64,000 nt of DNA from Spirochaetota bacterium (GTDB lineage: Bacteria; Spirochaetota; Spirochaetia; Treponematales; Treponemataceae). The stretch lies in assembly GCA_023438065.1 (NCBI GenBank), contig JAEXRH010000006.1, forward strand, positions 1 through 64,000. Direction: 5' to 3'. Position numbers and translations under genes: made by a program. Of this stretch, positions 16,025-24,150 are shown piece after piece. The notes under the pieces were generated by a model that had not been told where the DNA came from, searched no databases, and saw only the letters and a program-made list of their open reading frames with translations. Positions within the stretch are counted from its first letter, which is position 1, and every line of letters begins with the position of its first letter.

Positions 16025-17491
16025 TCAGCCCCGTATCCCGAAGACGCTTCGAGCGATCGCCTGCGCCGCGTGGTCAAGCGCGCGGCGGGCGAAACGGGCG
16101 GTATGAACCGTTCTGTCCGCGACGAGCGGGACTTCGTGGACGACCGTCCCCCCGAGCGAGTATTTCACCGATCCGATTATGTCTCCCGCCCTGACCGGCG
16201 AGCGCATCGCGCGCGGCACTGCGTACTCGATCGACGCCTCGGCGCTCGATCCGTCGGGGAAGGCGAGGGCGCCGACGGGTACGGTAAACCGTTCGTTCCC
16301 CGCGGGTATCGCCTCGATCGCGCCCTGCTCCCCCTTCCAGACGGTGACCGTCACCGGCTCTGGTTTCGCGGGGCGCGCCGTCCGGAAATTCGCGAACGCC
16401 CACTCCATAAGAAGGGTGCCGTCCTTCGCGCGGAGCGCGCTTCCCTCGGCGGTCGTGCTTCCGGGCCCCCCCATCGTCACCGAGAGGAACCGATTGCCGT
16501 TCCGGTTCGCGGTAAGCGCGAGGTTGAACCCCGATTCCCATATGAATCCGGTTTTGAGCCCGTCGCAACCCTCGAGCGAGCCGAGGAGCTTGTTCGTGGC
16601 CTCCTGGTCGACCGGGCTTTCCCGGCTGCCCGCGAGGTTCCGCTCGAGCGGGTATGAAAGCGATTCGCGCGAATGAAACTCTCGAAGCGCGTCGGGGTAC
16701 CGGCTGAGGTATACGAGCGCAAAGTCCGCGAACTCGCGCGCGGTCGTCGCGTTCCGTTCGCTCAAGCCCGTCGGCTCGACGAAGCGGGTATGCACGAGGC
16801 CGAGCTCCGCGACCTCGGCGTTCATCCGAGCGACGAAGGCGTCGACGGAGCCCGCGACCGTTATCGCGAGCGCGGTCGCGGCGTCGTTACCCGACACGAC
16901 GGCCATCCCCGCGAGAAGCTCCCGCACGGTAAGCCTCTGGCCGGGACCGAGAAACATGAGCGACGAGCCCGCGGGCAGGTTGGCGGCCCAGGATTCGGGA
17001 GGCGGCGCGATCTCGTCGTCGAGGGACAATTCCCCGTTTTCGATCGCGTGAAACGCCGTGTACATGGCGACGAGCTTGGTCATCGACGCGGGCGGGATGA
17101 GTTCGTCGGCGTTCTTTTCGAAGAGGATCGCCCCGGTCGACGCGTCGACGAGGATCGCCGAGCGGGCATTGAGGTCGAGCGAGACGGCCTCGGCCGAGGG
17201 ATACGCGGTACCGCCCGAGCCGGTCCATGACCAGGAGGAAAGCTCACGCGCCGAGGGAAAGGGATGAACGCTGCCCCAGTGGGCCTTTTCGTACGTCGCT
17301 ATCGCCTCGGCCCTGGCCTCGCCCGAGACGGGCGTCGCCTCCGCGCGAAGGCGAAGCGCGGTATAGAGGAAAACGGAAACGAGGCAAAGCGCCGCCGCGG
17401 CGAGCGCGACGCGACAAAAAAACGCCGCGCGGGCATTTCGCGCGGCGTTTTTCGATCCCCGGACGGGATCCTGATTCTTAGAATTCGGCAA
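16025..17491 (-). CDS. D-alanyl-D-alanine carboxypeptidase (S11 family)
   Basis: In this protein of about 488 residues an N-terminal membrane segment (about 25-45) is followed by an S11 serine peptidase domain. It has Ser136 in SMTK, SGN at 200-202 and KTG at 313-315, and a C-terminal beta domain (about 360-450) typical of DacA-type enzymes. It trims the terminal D-Ala from peptidoglycan stem peptides. There is no ATG/GTG/TTG in frame after the asnS stop until deep in the catalytic domain, so translation must begin inside asnS. TTG 17491 with GAGGG 9 bases upstream is the best choice; GTG 17524 is an alternative. Its first codons run through a strong hairpin terminator. Confidence 0.85.
   Translation of the reverse strand: MPNSKNQDPVRGSKNAARNARAAFFCRVALAAAALCLVSVFLYTALRLRAEATPVSGEARAEAIATYEKAHWGSVHPFPSARELSSWSWTGSGGTAYPSAEAVSLDLNARSAILVDASTGAILFEKNADELIPPASMTKLVAMYTAFHAIENGELSLDDEIAPPPESWAANLPAGSSLMFLGPGQRLTVRELLAGMAVVSGNDAATALAITVAGSVDAFVARMNAEVAELGLVHTRFVEPTGLSERNATTAREFADFALVYLSRYPDALREFHSRESLSYPLERNLAGSRESPVDQEATNKLLGSLEGCDGLKTGFIWESGFNLALTANRNGNRFLSVTMGGPGSTTAEGSALRAKDGTLLMEWAFANFRTARPAKPEPVTVTVWKGEQGAIEAIPAGNERFTVPVGALAFPDGSSAEASIEYAVPRAMRSPVRAGDIIGSVKYSLGGTVVHEVPLVADRTVHTARFARRALDHAAQAIARSVFGIRG
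17416..17452. terminator. Bidirectional terminator hairpin inside the carboxypeptidase 5' coding region
   Basis: Perfect 9-bp arms (17423-17431 and 17439-17447) enclose a 7-base loop. The stem is flanked by seven A residues (17416-17422) and five T residues (17448-17452). On the minus strand this is a textbook terminator 30 bases after the asnS stop, yet it encodes residues near the membrane anchor of the following gene. Confidence 0.8.
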
Positions 17492-18899
17492 GTTTCGGGG
17501 CCCTCGGATAGGGGATGACGTCACGGATGTTACCCATGCCCGTGATGTAGAGAAGGAGTCGCTCGAAGCCGAGACCGAAGCCCGCGTGGGGCACGGTGCC
17601 GAAGCGGCGAAGATCGAGGTACCACCAATAGTCCTTCACGTCGAGGCCGAGCTCGGTTATGCGCTTCTCGAGCCGGTCGAGGTTTTCCTCGCGCTCGGAG
17701 CCGCCGATGAGTTCGCCGAGCCCGGGCACGAGCACGTCGACGGCGCGAACGGTCTTGCCGTCGTCGTTCAGCTTCATGTAGAAGGCCTTGATCTCCTTCG
17801 GGTAGTTGTAGACCATGACGGGTTTCCCGTACACCTTCTCGGTGAGGTACCGCTCGTGCTCGCTCTGGAGGTCGCAGCCCCAGAACGGCTTGAACTCGAA
17901 GTTCGCCGCGTTCTTCTCGAGCTCCTTCATCGCGTCGGTATAGGTGACGCGGCCGAAGTCGGCGTTCGCGACCGCGGTGAGCGTGTCGACGATGCCCGGC
18001 TGGATTCGGTCGTTGAAGAACTTCATGTCCTCGGCGCACTTCTCGAGCGCCCATTTCATGAGGAACTTCACGAATTCCTCGGCGAGGTCCATGTTCGCCT
18101 CGAGATCGTTGAACGCGACCTCGGGCTCTACCATCCAGAACTCGGCGAGGTGTCGCGTGGTGTTCGAATTTTCCGCGCGGAAGGTCGGCCCGAAGGTGTA
18201 CACGCGGGAAAGGGCGGTGGCGTAGGTTTCGGCCTCGAGCTGGCCGGAGACGGTGAGGTTGGCCGGTTTCCCGAAGAAATCCTTCGAGAAGTCGACGCCG
18301 CTTTCGCCCTTGGCGAGGCGGTCGGCGCCTTCCTTGGCGATCCTGTTGAGGTCGAGGGTCGTGACCTGGAACATCTCTCCCGCGCCCTCGCAGTCGCTCG
18401 CGGTGATGATCGGGGTATGGACGTAGTTGAAGCCGCGCTCCTGGTAGAAGACGTGGATCGCGTACGCCATCTGGCTTCGCATGCGCGCGACGGCGCCGAA
18501 AGTATTCGTTCTCGCGCGCAGATGGGCGATCTCGCGGAGGAATTCAAGGGAGTGGTTCTTTTTCTGGAGCGGGAAGGTGTCTGCGGGCGCTTCGCCGAGG
18601 ACGACGAGCGAGGTTGCCTGAACCTCGACGGCCTGTCCGGAGGCGGGGGAGGGAATGAGGGTTCCCTTCGCGACGATCGACGCGCCGGTCGTGACCTTCT
18701 TGATCTCGGCGTCGGTATTCGCGTCGATCCCCTTGTCGCGATCGAAGGTGATCTGGATCGAGGCAAAACACGAGCCGTCGTTTACCTGAACGAACACGAG
18801 ATTCTTGGTTTCGCGCTTGGTGCGAACCCATCCATATATGGTTACTTCACGCCCGTCGGGCTCCGATACCAGCATGTCCTTGATCAGTATTGTTTTCAT
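17478..18899 (-). CDS. asnS: Asparaginyl-tRNA synthetase
   Basis: This 473-residue class II enzyme has an N-terminal OB-fold (residues 1-110, YGWVRTKRETKNLVF) for anticodon binding. The catalytic core includes FRAENSNTTRHLAEFWMVEPE (motif 2 region) and the C-terminal GFGLGFERLL followed by GNIRDVIPYPRAP (motif 3). It charges tRNA-Asn in the cytoplasm. Length is normal for the family. ATG 18899 is chosen; a reading from 18932 would start inside the promoter. There is no ribosome-binding site, and the -10 ends 8 bases upstream, so it is probably leaderless. Its last codons overlap the carboxypeptidase start. Confidence 0.95.
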   Translation of the reverse strand: MKTILIKDMLVSEPDGREVTIYGWVRTKRETKNLVFVQVNDGSCFASIQITFDRDKGIDANTDAEIKKVTTGASIVAKGTLIPSPASGQAVEVQATSLVVLGEAPADTFPLQKKNHSLEFLREIAHLRARTNTFGAVARMRSQMAYAIHVFYQERGFNYVHTPIITASDCEGAGEMFQVTTLDLNRIAKEGADRLAKGESGVDFSKDFFGKPANLTVSGQLEAETYATALSRVYTFGPTFRAENSNTTRHLAEFWMVEPEVAFNDLEANMDLAEEFVKFLMKWALEKCAEDMKFFNDRIQPGIVDTLTAVANADFGRVTYTDAMKELEKNAANFEFKPFWGCDLQSEHERYLTEKVYGKPVMVYNYPKEIKAFYMKLNDDGKTVRAVDVLVPGLGELIGGSEREENLDRLEKRITELGLDVKDYWWYLDLRRFGTVPHAGFGLGFERLLLYITGMGNIRDVIPYPRAPKLAEF

Positions 18900-18907
18900 G
18901 GTAAGAA

Positions 18908-18937
18908 AGAATAGCACAGTTCTCATACGCACGTCAA
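18908..18937 (-). promoter_or_regulatory. asnS promoter
   Basis: On the minus strand TTGACG (18937-18932) and TATTCT (18913-18908) are 18 bases apart. The start codon at 18899 lies 8 bases beyond the -10, leaving essentially no leader. Confidence 0.6.
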
Positions 18938-19048
18938 AGGTTTCCGGCTTTTTATGCAGAAATATGCAATAAGTGTGGTATATACTGCATATAAATACAA
19001 AAACGGGTAGTGTTACCGTTTTTTAACAAATTTCTTGCAATCGAGCTC

Positions 19049-19077
19049 TTGCTCTTCTTCGTGATTCATTGTATAAA
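19049..19077 (+). promoter_or_regulatory. Citrate synthase promoter
   Basis: TTGCTC (19049-19054) and TATAAA (19072-19077) are 17 bases apart in an AT-rich intergenic stretch (18938-19090). The predicted leader of about 25 bases contains GGAGG at 19096-19100. Confidence 0.6.
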
Positions 19078-19109
19078 TATGCATATCACACGGGCGGAGG
19101 CATTACATT

Positions 19110-20471
19110 ATGCAGAACGATACGAAATATCTGGCAATGATCGATAATCTCGCGAAGCTTGCGGAGACGAACGATTATATTGACCCGGAACTCTACACGA
19201 AATTCGACGTCAAACGCGGCCTTCGCGACGCTGACGGCAAGGGCGTTCTCGTCGGACTCACCCGGATCGGTAACGTGTACGGATACGATGTCGTTAACGG
19301 AAAGCCCGTCGCCGTCCCCGGAAAGCTCATCTACCGCGGCTATGACGTCGAGGATATCATCCATGACATCGAGTCGAGCGAGCAGTTCGGTTTCGAGCAG
19401 GTCATCTACCTCCTTCTTTTCGGCGAACTGCCCAACGCATCACAGCTTGCCGAGTTCGACGCGCTCCTCGGGGAATTCCGGGAGCTTCCGAACAACTTCG
19501 TCGAGGACATGATTCTCAAGTCGCCCTCCTCGGACATCATGAACAAGCTTGCCCGTTCGGTGCTCGTTTCCTATTCGTACGACCCCAACCCCGAGGACCA
19601 GTCGATCGCGAATAACCTGATCCAGTGCATTCAGCTCATCGCGCGGTTTCCCGCGATGGTCGCGTACGGATATCAGGCCAAGAGGCGCCACTACGACGGG
19701 AAGAGCATGTACCTCCATAATCCGCTCCCCAACCTCTCGACCGCGGAGAACTTCCTCAGGCTCATCAGGGCCGACAAGAACTACGACAAGCTCGAGGCGG
19801 AGCTCCTTGACCTCGCGCTCATCCTCCACGCGGAACACGGCGGCGGAAACAACTCCTCGCTCACCGTGCACGTCGTATCGTCCGCCGACACCGACACCTA
19901 TTCCGCGATCGGCGCGGCGGTCGGATCGCTCAAGGGACGCAGGCACGGCGGCGCGAACATCAAGGTGTCCGAGATGATGGACGACATCAAGGCGAACGTG
20001 CAGGACTGGTCGAGCGAGAAGGAGGTCGGCGCGTATCTCCGGAAGATTCTCCGCAAGGAAGCCTTCGATCGCACCGGACTCGTCTACGGGCAGGGACACG
20101 CGGTTTACACGATCTCCGATCCCCGCGCGATCCTCCTTCGCGAGAAGGCCGCGAAGCTCGCCGAGGTCAAGAAATGCACCGAGGAGTTCAACCTCTACTG
20201 CCTCATCGAGCGGATATTCCCCGGCATTTTCCAGGAGGAGAAGGGCGGCGAAAAGAGGATCTGCACGAACGTCGATTTCTACTCCGGCTTCGTGTACTCG
20301 ATGCTCGGGATCCCGCGCGAGCTTTTCACCCCGATCTTCGCCGTGTCGCGAATCTCCGGATGGGCCGCGCACCGGCTCGAGGAAATCGTGTCGGGCGGTC
20401 GAATCTATCGTCCCGCGTTCAAGCAGGTCGGCGACCTCCGCAAGTACATAAAGCTCGACGACAGACACTGA
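19110..20471 (+). CDS. gltA: Citrate synthase
   Basis: This 453-residue enzyme has catalytic residues in the expected places: His in LHAEHGGG (about residue 250), His in GQGHAVY (about 328) and Asp in TNVDFYSG (about 389), plus the C-terminal Arg region SRISGWAAH. It condenses oxaloacetate with acetyl-CoA in the cytoplasm; a 2-methylcitrate synthase activity cannot be excluded from sequence. The 50-60 residue N-terminal extension and overall form match the longer citrate synthases of anaerobes. GGAGG precedes the ATG by 9 bases. It is monocistronic, with its own promoter and a strong terminator. No other TCA-cycle genes are nearby, so it may serve glutamate synthesis. Confidence 0.93.
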   Translation: MQNDTKYLAMIDNLAKLAETNDYIDPELYTKFDVKRGLRDADGKGVLVGLTRIGNVYGYDVVNGKPVAVPGKLIYRGYDVEDIIHDIESSEQFGFEQVIYLLLFGELPNASQLAEFDALLGEFRELPNNFVEDMILKSPSSDIMNKLARSVLVSYSYDPNPEDQSIANNLIQCIQLIARFPAMVAYGYQAKRRHYDGKSMYLHNPLPNLSTAENFLRLIRADKNYDKLEAELLDLALILHAEHGGGNNSSLTVHVVSSADTDTYSAIGAAVGSLKGRRHGGANIKVSEMMDDIKANVQDWSSEKEVGAYLRKILRKEAFDRTGLVYGQGHAVYTISDPRAILLREKAAKLAEVKKCTEEFNLYCLIERIFPGIFQEEKGGEKRICTNVDFYSGFVYSMLGIPRELFTPIFAVSRISGWAAHRLEEIVSGGRIYRPAFKQVGDLRKYIKLDDRH

Positions 20472-20529
20472 TCGACTGCCTCGCGAACGAAGGCGCGCCG
20501 TAAGGCGCGATCGCGATCCGTATGAAAAG

Positions 20530-20575
20530 AAAACCCCCGCAATGCCTGGCGCAAGCGGGGGTTTTGCTTTTTTTT
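20530..20575. terminator. Bidirectional terminator between gltA and the EF-G paralogue
   Basis: An 11-bp stem (arms 20530-20540 and 20555-20565, AAAACCCCCGC) with a 14-base loop is followed by GC and a run of eight or more T residues. It serves gltA on the plus strand. The opposing EF-G-like gene stops at 20654, about 90 bases away. Confidence 0.85.
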
Positions 20576-20653
20576 ACAACGGGATTTTGACTCTCGCGCG
20601 GTAGTCCCGCGCCTTGCGCCCGGGTTCGCCCGAGGGCGTATCCGGGCGGAACG

Positions 20654-22738
20654 TCAGTCTGCCTCGACCGTCTCCCTGATGAATTCCTTGGCTGCGACGA
20701 TGACCTCGTCCGCGATCTTTCCCGAGATCGGGCTGTAGTGGTCGAAGGTCATGTCGAACGAGCCCGTGCCGCTCGTCATCGAGCGAAGGTCGATCGCGTA
20801 TTTGAGAAGCTCGTGATGGGGAACCTGTGCGCGGATCTCCTCGATTCCCGCGCCGAGGCTCGTCTGCCCGAGTATGTGACCGCGCCTTCCGGAAAGGTCG
20901 CTCATGATGTCCCCGAGATACTGCGTGTCGACGAATACCGTGAGGTTCATGATCGGCTCGAGGAGGATGGGTCCCGCGTTTCGCATCGAGTCCTTGAACG
21001 CGTTTCTCGCCGCGATCTTGAACGCCATCTCCGAGGAGTCGACCGGATGCTCCTTGCCGTCGAGAATGGTCACGCCGACGTCCACGACGGGATAGCCGGC
21101 GAGAACGCCCGAATCCATCGCTTCCTTTATTCCCTTCTCGATGCCGGGGATGTATCCCTTGGAGATCGCGCCGCCGAAGACCGCGTTCGTGAACGAGTAA
21201 TTCTCGCCGCGCTCGAGCGCGTTGATGGAGAGGACGACGCGCGCGTACTGGCCGTGTCCGCCCGACTGCTTCTTGTGCGTGTACTCGGCCTGCGCCTTTC
21301 TCTGGATCGTCTCGCGATACGCGATGCGCGGTATCGAGGTTACGATGTCGATCTTCGCCTGCGCGCGGATCCTGTTGAGCACGATGCTGATATGGAGGTC
21401 GCCCATGCCCGAAAGCACGTTCTGCCGCGTTTCCCCGTTGTAGACGAAGGAGAGGGTCTTGTCCTCCTCGCAGGCGCGGACGAGGAGCTCGCCGAGCTTG
21501 TCGTCGTCCTTCTTGTCCTTGGCCGCGACGGCCATAGAGTAGACGGGGTTCGGGGTCCGGAGGTTGACGAAGGGCAGCGTGTCGGGCGAGGAGGCGAGCG
21601 TGTCGTTCGTCTTCGCGGAAGGCAGCTTCGCCGCGATGCCGACGTCGCCCGCGACGAGTTCTTTCGCCTCGACGAGTTTTTTGCCGATCGCGCGATAGAG
21701 CTTCGCGATCTTTTCCTTCTTGTTTTCCGTGACGTTGAAGACCTCGGTGTCGGCGGTAAGCGTACCGCCGATTACCTTGAGGTACGAAAGCTTGCCGGAG
21801 AACTGGTCGTTCGAGGTCTTGATGACGAACGCGGACAGGGGAGCCGCCGGATCGATCTTGACCGCGACCTCGCTTCCGTCCTTCGCGAGCGCGACCTCGA
21901 GCGAGCCCGCGGGGGAGGGGACGATGGCCGGTATGAAGTCGAGGGTCGCGTGAATCCCCGAGCCCGAAAGCGCGCACCCGGCGAACGCGGGAACGACGCG
22001 GTTGTCGCGGATCGCGAGCGAAAGCCCGCGGATGATGTCCTCGTCGGAAAGGCCCGCCTCGTCGATGAATTTCACGAGGAGCTCATCGTCGCCCTCGGCC
22101 GCCGCGCCCGCGAGTATTTCCCGCGCGCGCGAGTAGTCGTCGGTATAGTCGCCCGGTATGGGGATCTGGCGTTCCGCTCCGCCCGAGACCTCGTAGGCGA
22201 CGCCGTGAAGGACGTCGATGATGCCCTTGAACGACACTCCCTTTCCCATCGGTATGGTGACGGGGCAGACCTCTACCTCGAACTGGTTATGGATGTCCTG
22301 GACGCATTTGAAAAAGTCGGATCGCTCGTCGTCCATGTGGTTCATGAAGACGACGCGCGGCTTGTTGCGGCGGTCGAGCATGCGCCAGAGTTTGACCGTC
22401 TCGATCTGCACTCCCGCCTTCGCGTCGATCATCATGATCGCGAGCTCGGAGGCCCGGAACGCGGCGATCACCTCGCCGATGAAATCGGAGGATCCGGGGG
22501 TGTCCCAAAAATTGACGAGCGCGTCCTTCCAGGGAAGGTGCACGAGCGTGGCGTAAATCGAGATCTTTCGCTCTATTTCCTCGGGTGTCCAGTCGCTTAC
22601 GGTCTTTCCGGAAGAGACGTTTTCCGCTTTCGGGATCAATCCGGCGGCGAGCAGCAATTGTTCTATGAAGGTGGTTTTTCCGGTCTGGCCATGGCCGGCG
22701 ATGGCAACGGTACGAACTGCGTCAGTTGAATAACCCAT
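20654..22738 (-). CDS. Elongation factor G-like translational GTPase (EF-G2 type)
   Basis: In this 694-residue protein the P-loop GHGQTGKT lies at 15-22, switch I WTPEEIERKISI at 50-61 (the EF-G2 style rather than RGITI), DTPG at 79-82 and the G4 box NHMD at 133-136, where most translational GTPases have NKMD. Domains II-V follow, including domain IV QSGGHGQYARV. Full EF-G architecture suggests a ribosome-bound role (translocation, recycling or stress). The non-canonical switch I and G4 mark it as a paralogue rather than the main FusA. GGAGGAGAG precedes ATG 22738. It is monocistronic and not in an rps/tuf operon. Confidence 0.9.
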   Translation of the reverse strand: MGYSTDAVRTVAIAGHGQTGKTTFIEQLLLAAGLIPKAENVSSGKTVSDWTPEEIERKISIYATLVHLPWKDALVNFWDTPGSSDFIGEVIAAFRASELAIMMIDAKAGVQIETVKLWRMLDRRNKPRVVFMNHMDDERSDFFKCVQDIHNQFEVEVCPVTIPMGKGVSFKGIIDVLHGVAYEVSGGAERQIPIPGDYTDDYSRAREILAGAAAEGDDELLVKFIDEAGLSDEDIIRGLSLAIRDNRVVPAFAGCALSGSGIHATLDFIPAIVPSPAGSLEVALAKDGSEVAVKIDPAAPLSAFVIKTSNDQFSGKLSYLKVIGGTLTADTEVFNVTENKKEKIAKLYRAIGKKLVEAKELVAGDVGIAAKLPSAKTNDTLASSPDTLPFVNLRTPNPVYSMAVAAKDKKDDDKLGELLVRACEEDKTLSFVYNGETRQNVLSGMGDLHISIVLNRIRAQAKIDIVTSIPRIAYRETIQRKAQAEYTHKKQSGGHGQYARVVLSINALERGENYSFTNAVFGGAISKGYIPGIEKGIKEAMDSGVLAGYPVVDVGVTILDGKEHPVDSSEMAFKIAARNAFKDSMRNAGPILLEPIMNLTVFVDTQYLGDIMSDLSGRRGHILGQTSLGAGIEEIRAQVPHHELLKYAIDLRSMTSGTGSFDMTFDHYSPISGKIADEVIVAAKEFIRETVEAD

Positions 22739-22808
22739 AAAAAGCTCTCCTCCTGCAACCAGTCTGCGATCACGTATGTGCTTTTATCCTATGTTCGGTT
22801 TCCTCGTA

Positions 22809-22837
22809 TTGTCAAGAAAATAATATATCATTACTAT
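22809..22837 (+). promoter_or_regulatory. Promoter of coiled-coil protein gene, likely leaderless
   Basis: TTGTCA (22809-22814) and TACTAT (22832-22837) are 17 bases apart. ATG 22844 follows 6 bases after the -10, and no Shine-Dalgarno is present. Confidence 0.55.
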
Positions 22838-22843
22838 ATATGT

Positions 22844-24046
22844 ATGGATTTACAGCGGAAAACCGTACAGGCCCTCGCGCGTTCCCTCGACGACAAGAGG
22901 GGCGACCTCGCCTCGTTCTACGCAAGGTTCGGCTCGCGGTTGCTCGCCGACTCGTCCGGGAACGACCTTCTCGCGGCGCCCGTTCCCGCCGAACGCGTCG
23001 CGTCCTGGAACGCGCTTATGTCGTCGCGCGCGCGGGACGCGCAAGTCATTCTCGACATCAAGTCCGCGGTCACCCGTACTCAGGAACTTTCGCAACTGAG
23101 GCGTGAAATCGACAAGGCCATCGACGTTGAAACGGCGCGATACCGCGACGAGCTCGCGTATCTCGGCCGCGCGGTATTCGACGATTATGAGCGGTATCGC
23201 GACTCCCTTTCGACGGACTTCGGCGACGCGTACGAACGGGCGTCCTCCGCGGGCGCAACGCTCGCGCGCCTCGAGGAAAAGCAGGATCGGCTCCGCCGCG
23301 AGCTTGAGGAGTCCGGCTTTTTCGGCCAGATGCTCGTGCAATTCAGGATGGCCGGCCTCGCCTCGAACGTGCGCCAGCAAAAAGCGCACATGGCGTCGAT
23401 TCTGTCGGCCGGCGCCGAACGCCTCGTCTCGCGGGGAGCGATCTCGCGAATGATCGAATCCGGCACTCTCGACGCGGAGTCTTCCGCTCGCCTGGCGACC
23501 ATCGGCGAGATCGACGCCCGACGCGAGAGCCTTAAAAAAAGAAAGGAAGGACTCGACGGCGAGCAGGCGTCGATCCGGTCGAACCTCGAGCTCCTGGCGG
23601 CTCAGGATAATCCCGCGAGGAGGCTCGAGGAGCTGCGGATCAGGATACGCGACGCCGACAAACGGATCGACGCGGCCGTCGCCCTCGTTGCCCGCGAGTA
23701 CTGCGACAAGTTCATGAACGAGGACGGGGTATCGGTTCTCGGCGGCGGCGCGGACGGGCACTCGTTCAGCGATATGGGAACCTATTCCCTGCAAATCGAG
23801 GAAGCCTCCCTTCTCCGATCGGAGATCGCCGGCATCAGGCGGAAGATCGAGATTCTCGAGACGGAGATACGCATCGAATCGCTCGAGCGGAACGTCGCGG
23901 GACTGAAGCGATCCAGGGAAGAGGCCGAGCGGAAGATCGCGGCCCTTCAAAACCAGATCGAGAAGTATGACCAGGGCGTCGACGATGCCGGAATCGAGAT
24001 AGCCCGCCTTGCGGCGCGGCGGGAAGAGCTCGAGAAGATCCCGTAA
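22844..24046 (+). CDS. Hypothetical coiled-coil protein
   Basis: This 400-residue protein has no signal peptide or membrane segment. It is highly charged and almost all helical, with long coiled coils at about residues 70-160, 215-265 and 310-400 (for example LARLEEKQDRLRRELEES and EIRIESLERNVAGLKRS). A Gly-rich hinge near 295-305 (VLGGGADGHSF) interrupts the helices. No nucleotide-binding or enzymatic motif is visible. The ATG at 22844 is favoured over 22778 because the latter would translate the promoter. It is upstream of parE, with 104 bases between and a separate -10. It may be a cytoplasmic structural protein; function unknown. Confidence 0.7.
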   Translation: MDLQRKTVQALARSLDDKRGDLASFYARFGSRLLADSSGNDLLAAPVPAERVASWNALMSSRARDAQVILDIKSAVTRTQELSQLRREIDKAIDVETARYRDELAYLGRAVFDDYERYRDSLSTDFGDAYERASSAGATLARLEEKQDRLRRELEESGFFGQMLVQFRMAGLASNVRQQKAHMASILSAGAERLVSRGAISRMIESGTLDAESSARLATIGEIDARRESLKKRKEGLDGEQASIRSNLELLAAQDNPARRLEELRIRIRDADKRIDAAVALVAREYCDKFMNEDGVSVLGGGADGHSFSDMGTYSLQIEEASLLRSEIAGIRRKIEILETEIRIESLERNVAGLKRSREEAERKIAALQNQIEKYDQGVDDAGIEIARLAARREELEKIP

Positions 24047-24135
24047 GCGCCGGGTGATCGTCGGCTCCCGGCCGATCCGGGCGGCAAGGCGCATCCGTAC
24101 CGCTTCCTCTACTGGCGAGCTGTCGTCATTTCTGC

Positions 24136-24141
24136 TATACT
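24136..24141 (+). promoter_or_regulatory. -10 box (TATACT) of parE
   Basis: TATACT ends 9 bases before the parE ATG at 24151. The intervening bases contain no Shine-Dalgarno. Only a weak -35 can be drawn. Confidence 0.5.
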
Positions 24142-24150
24142 CCTCCCGTT

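Noticed and set aside
20738..22729. A 663-codon open frame antisense to the EF-G-like gene
   Set aside because: The EF-G motifs on the minus strand are complete. The antisense frame is compositionally biased and has no start signal.
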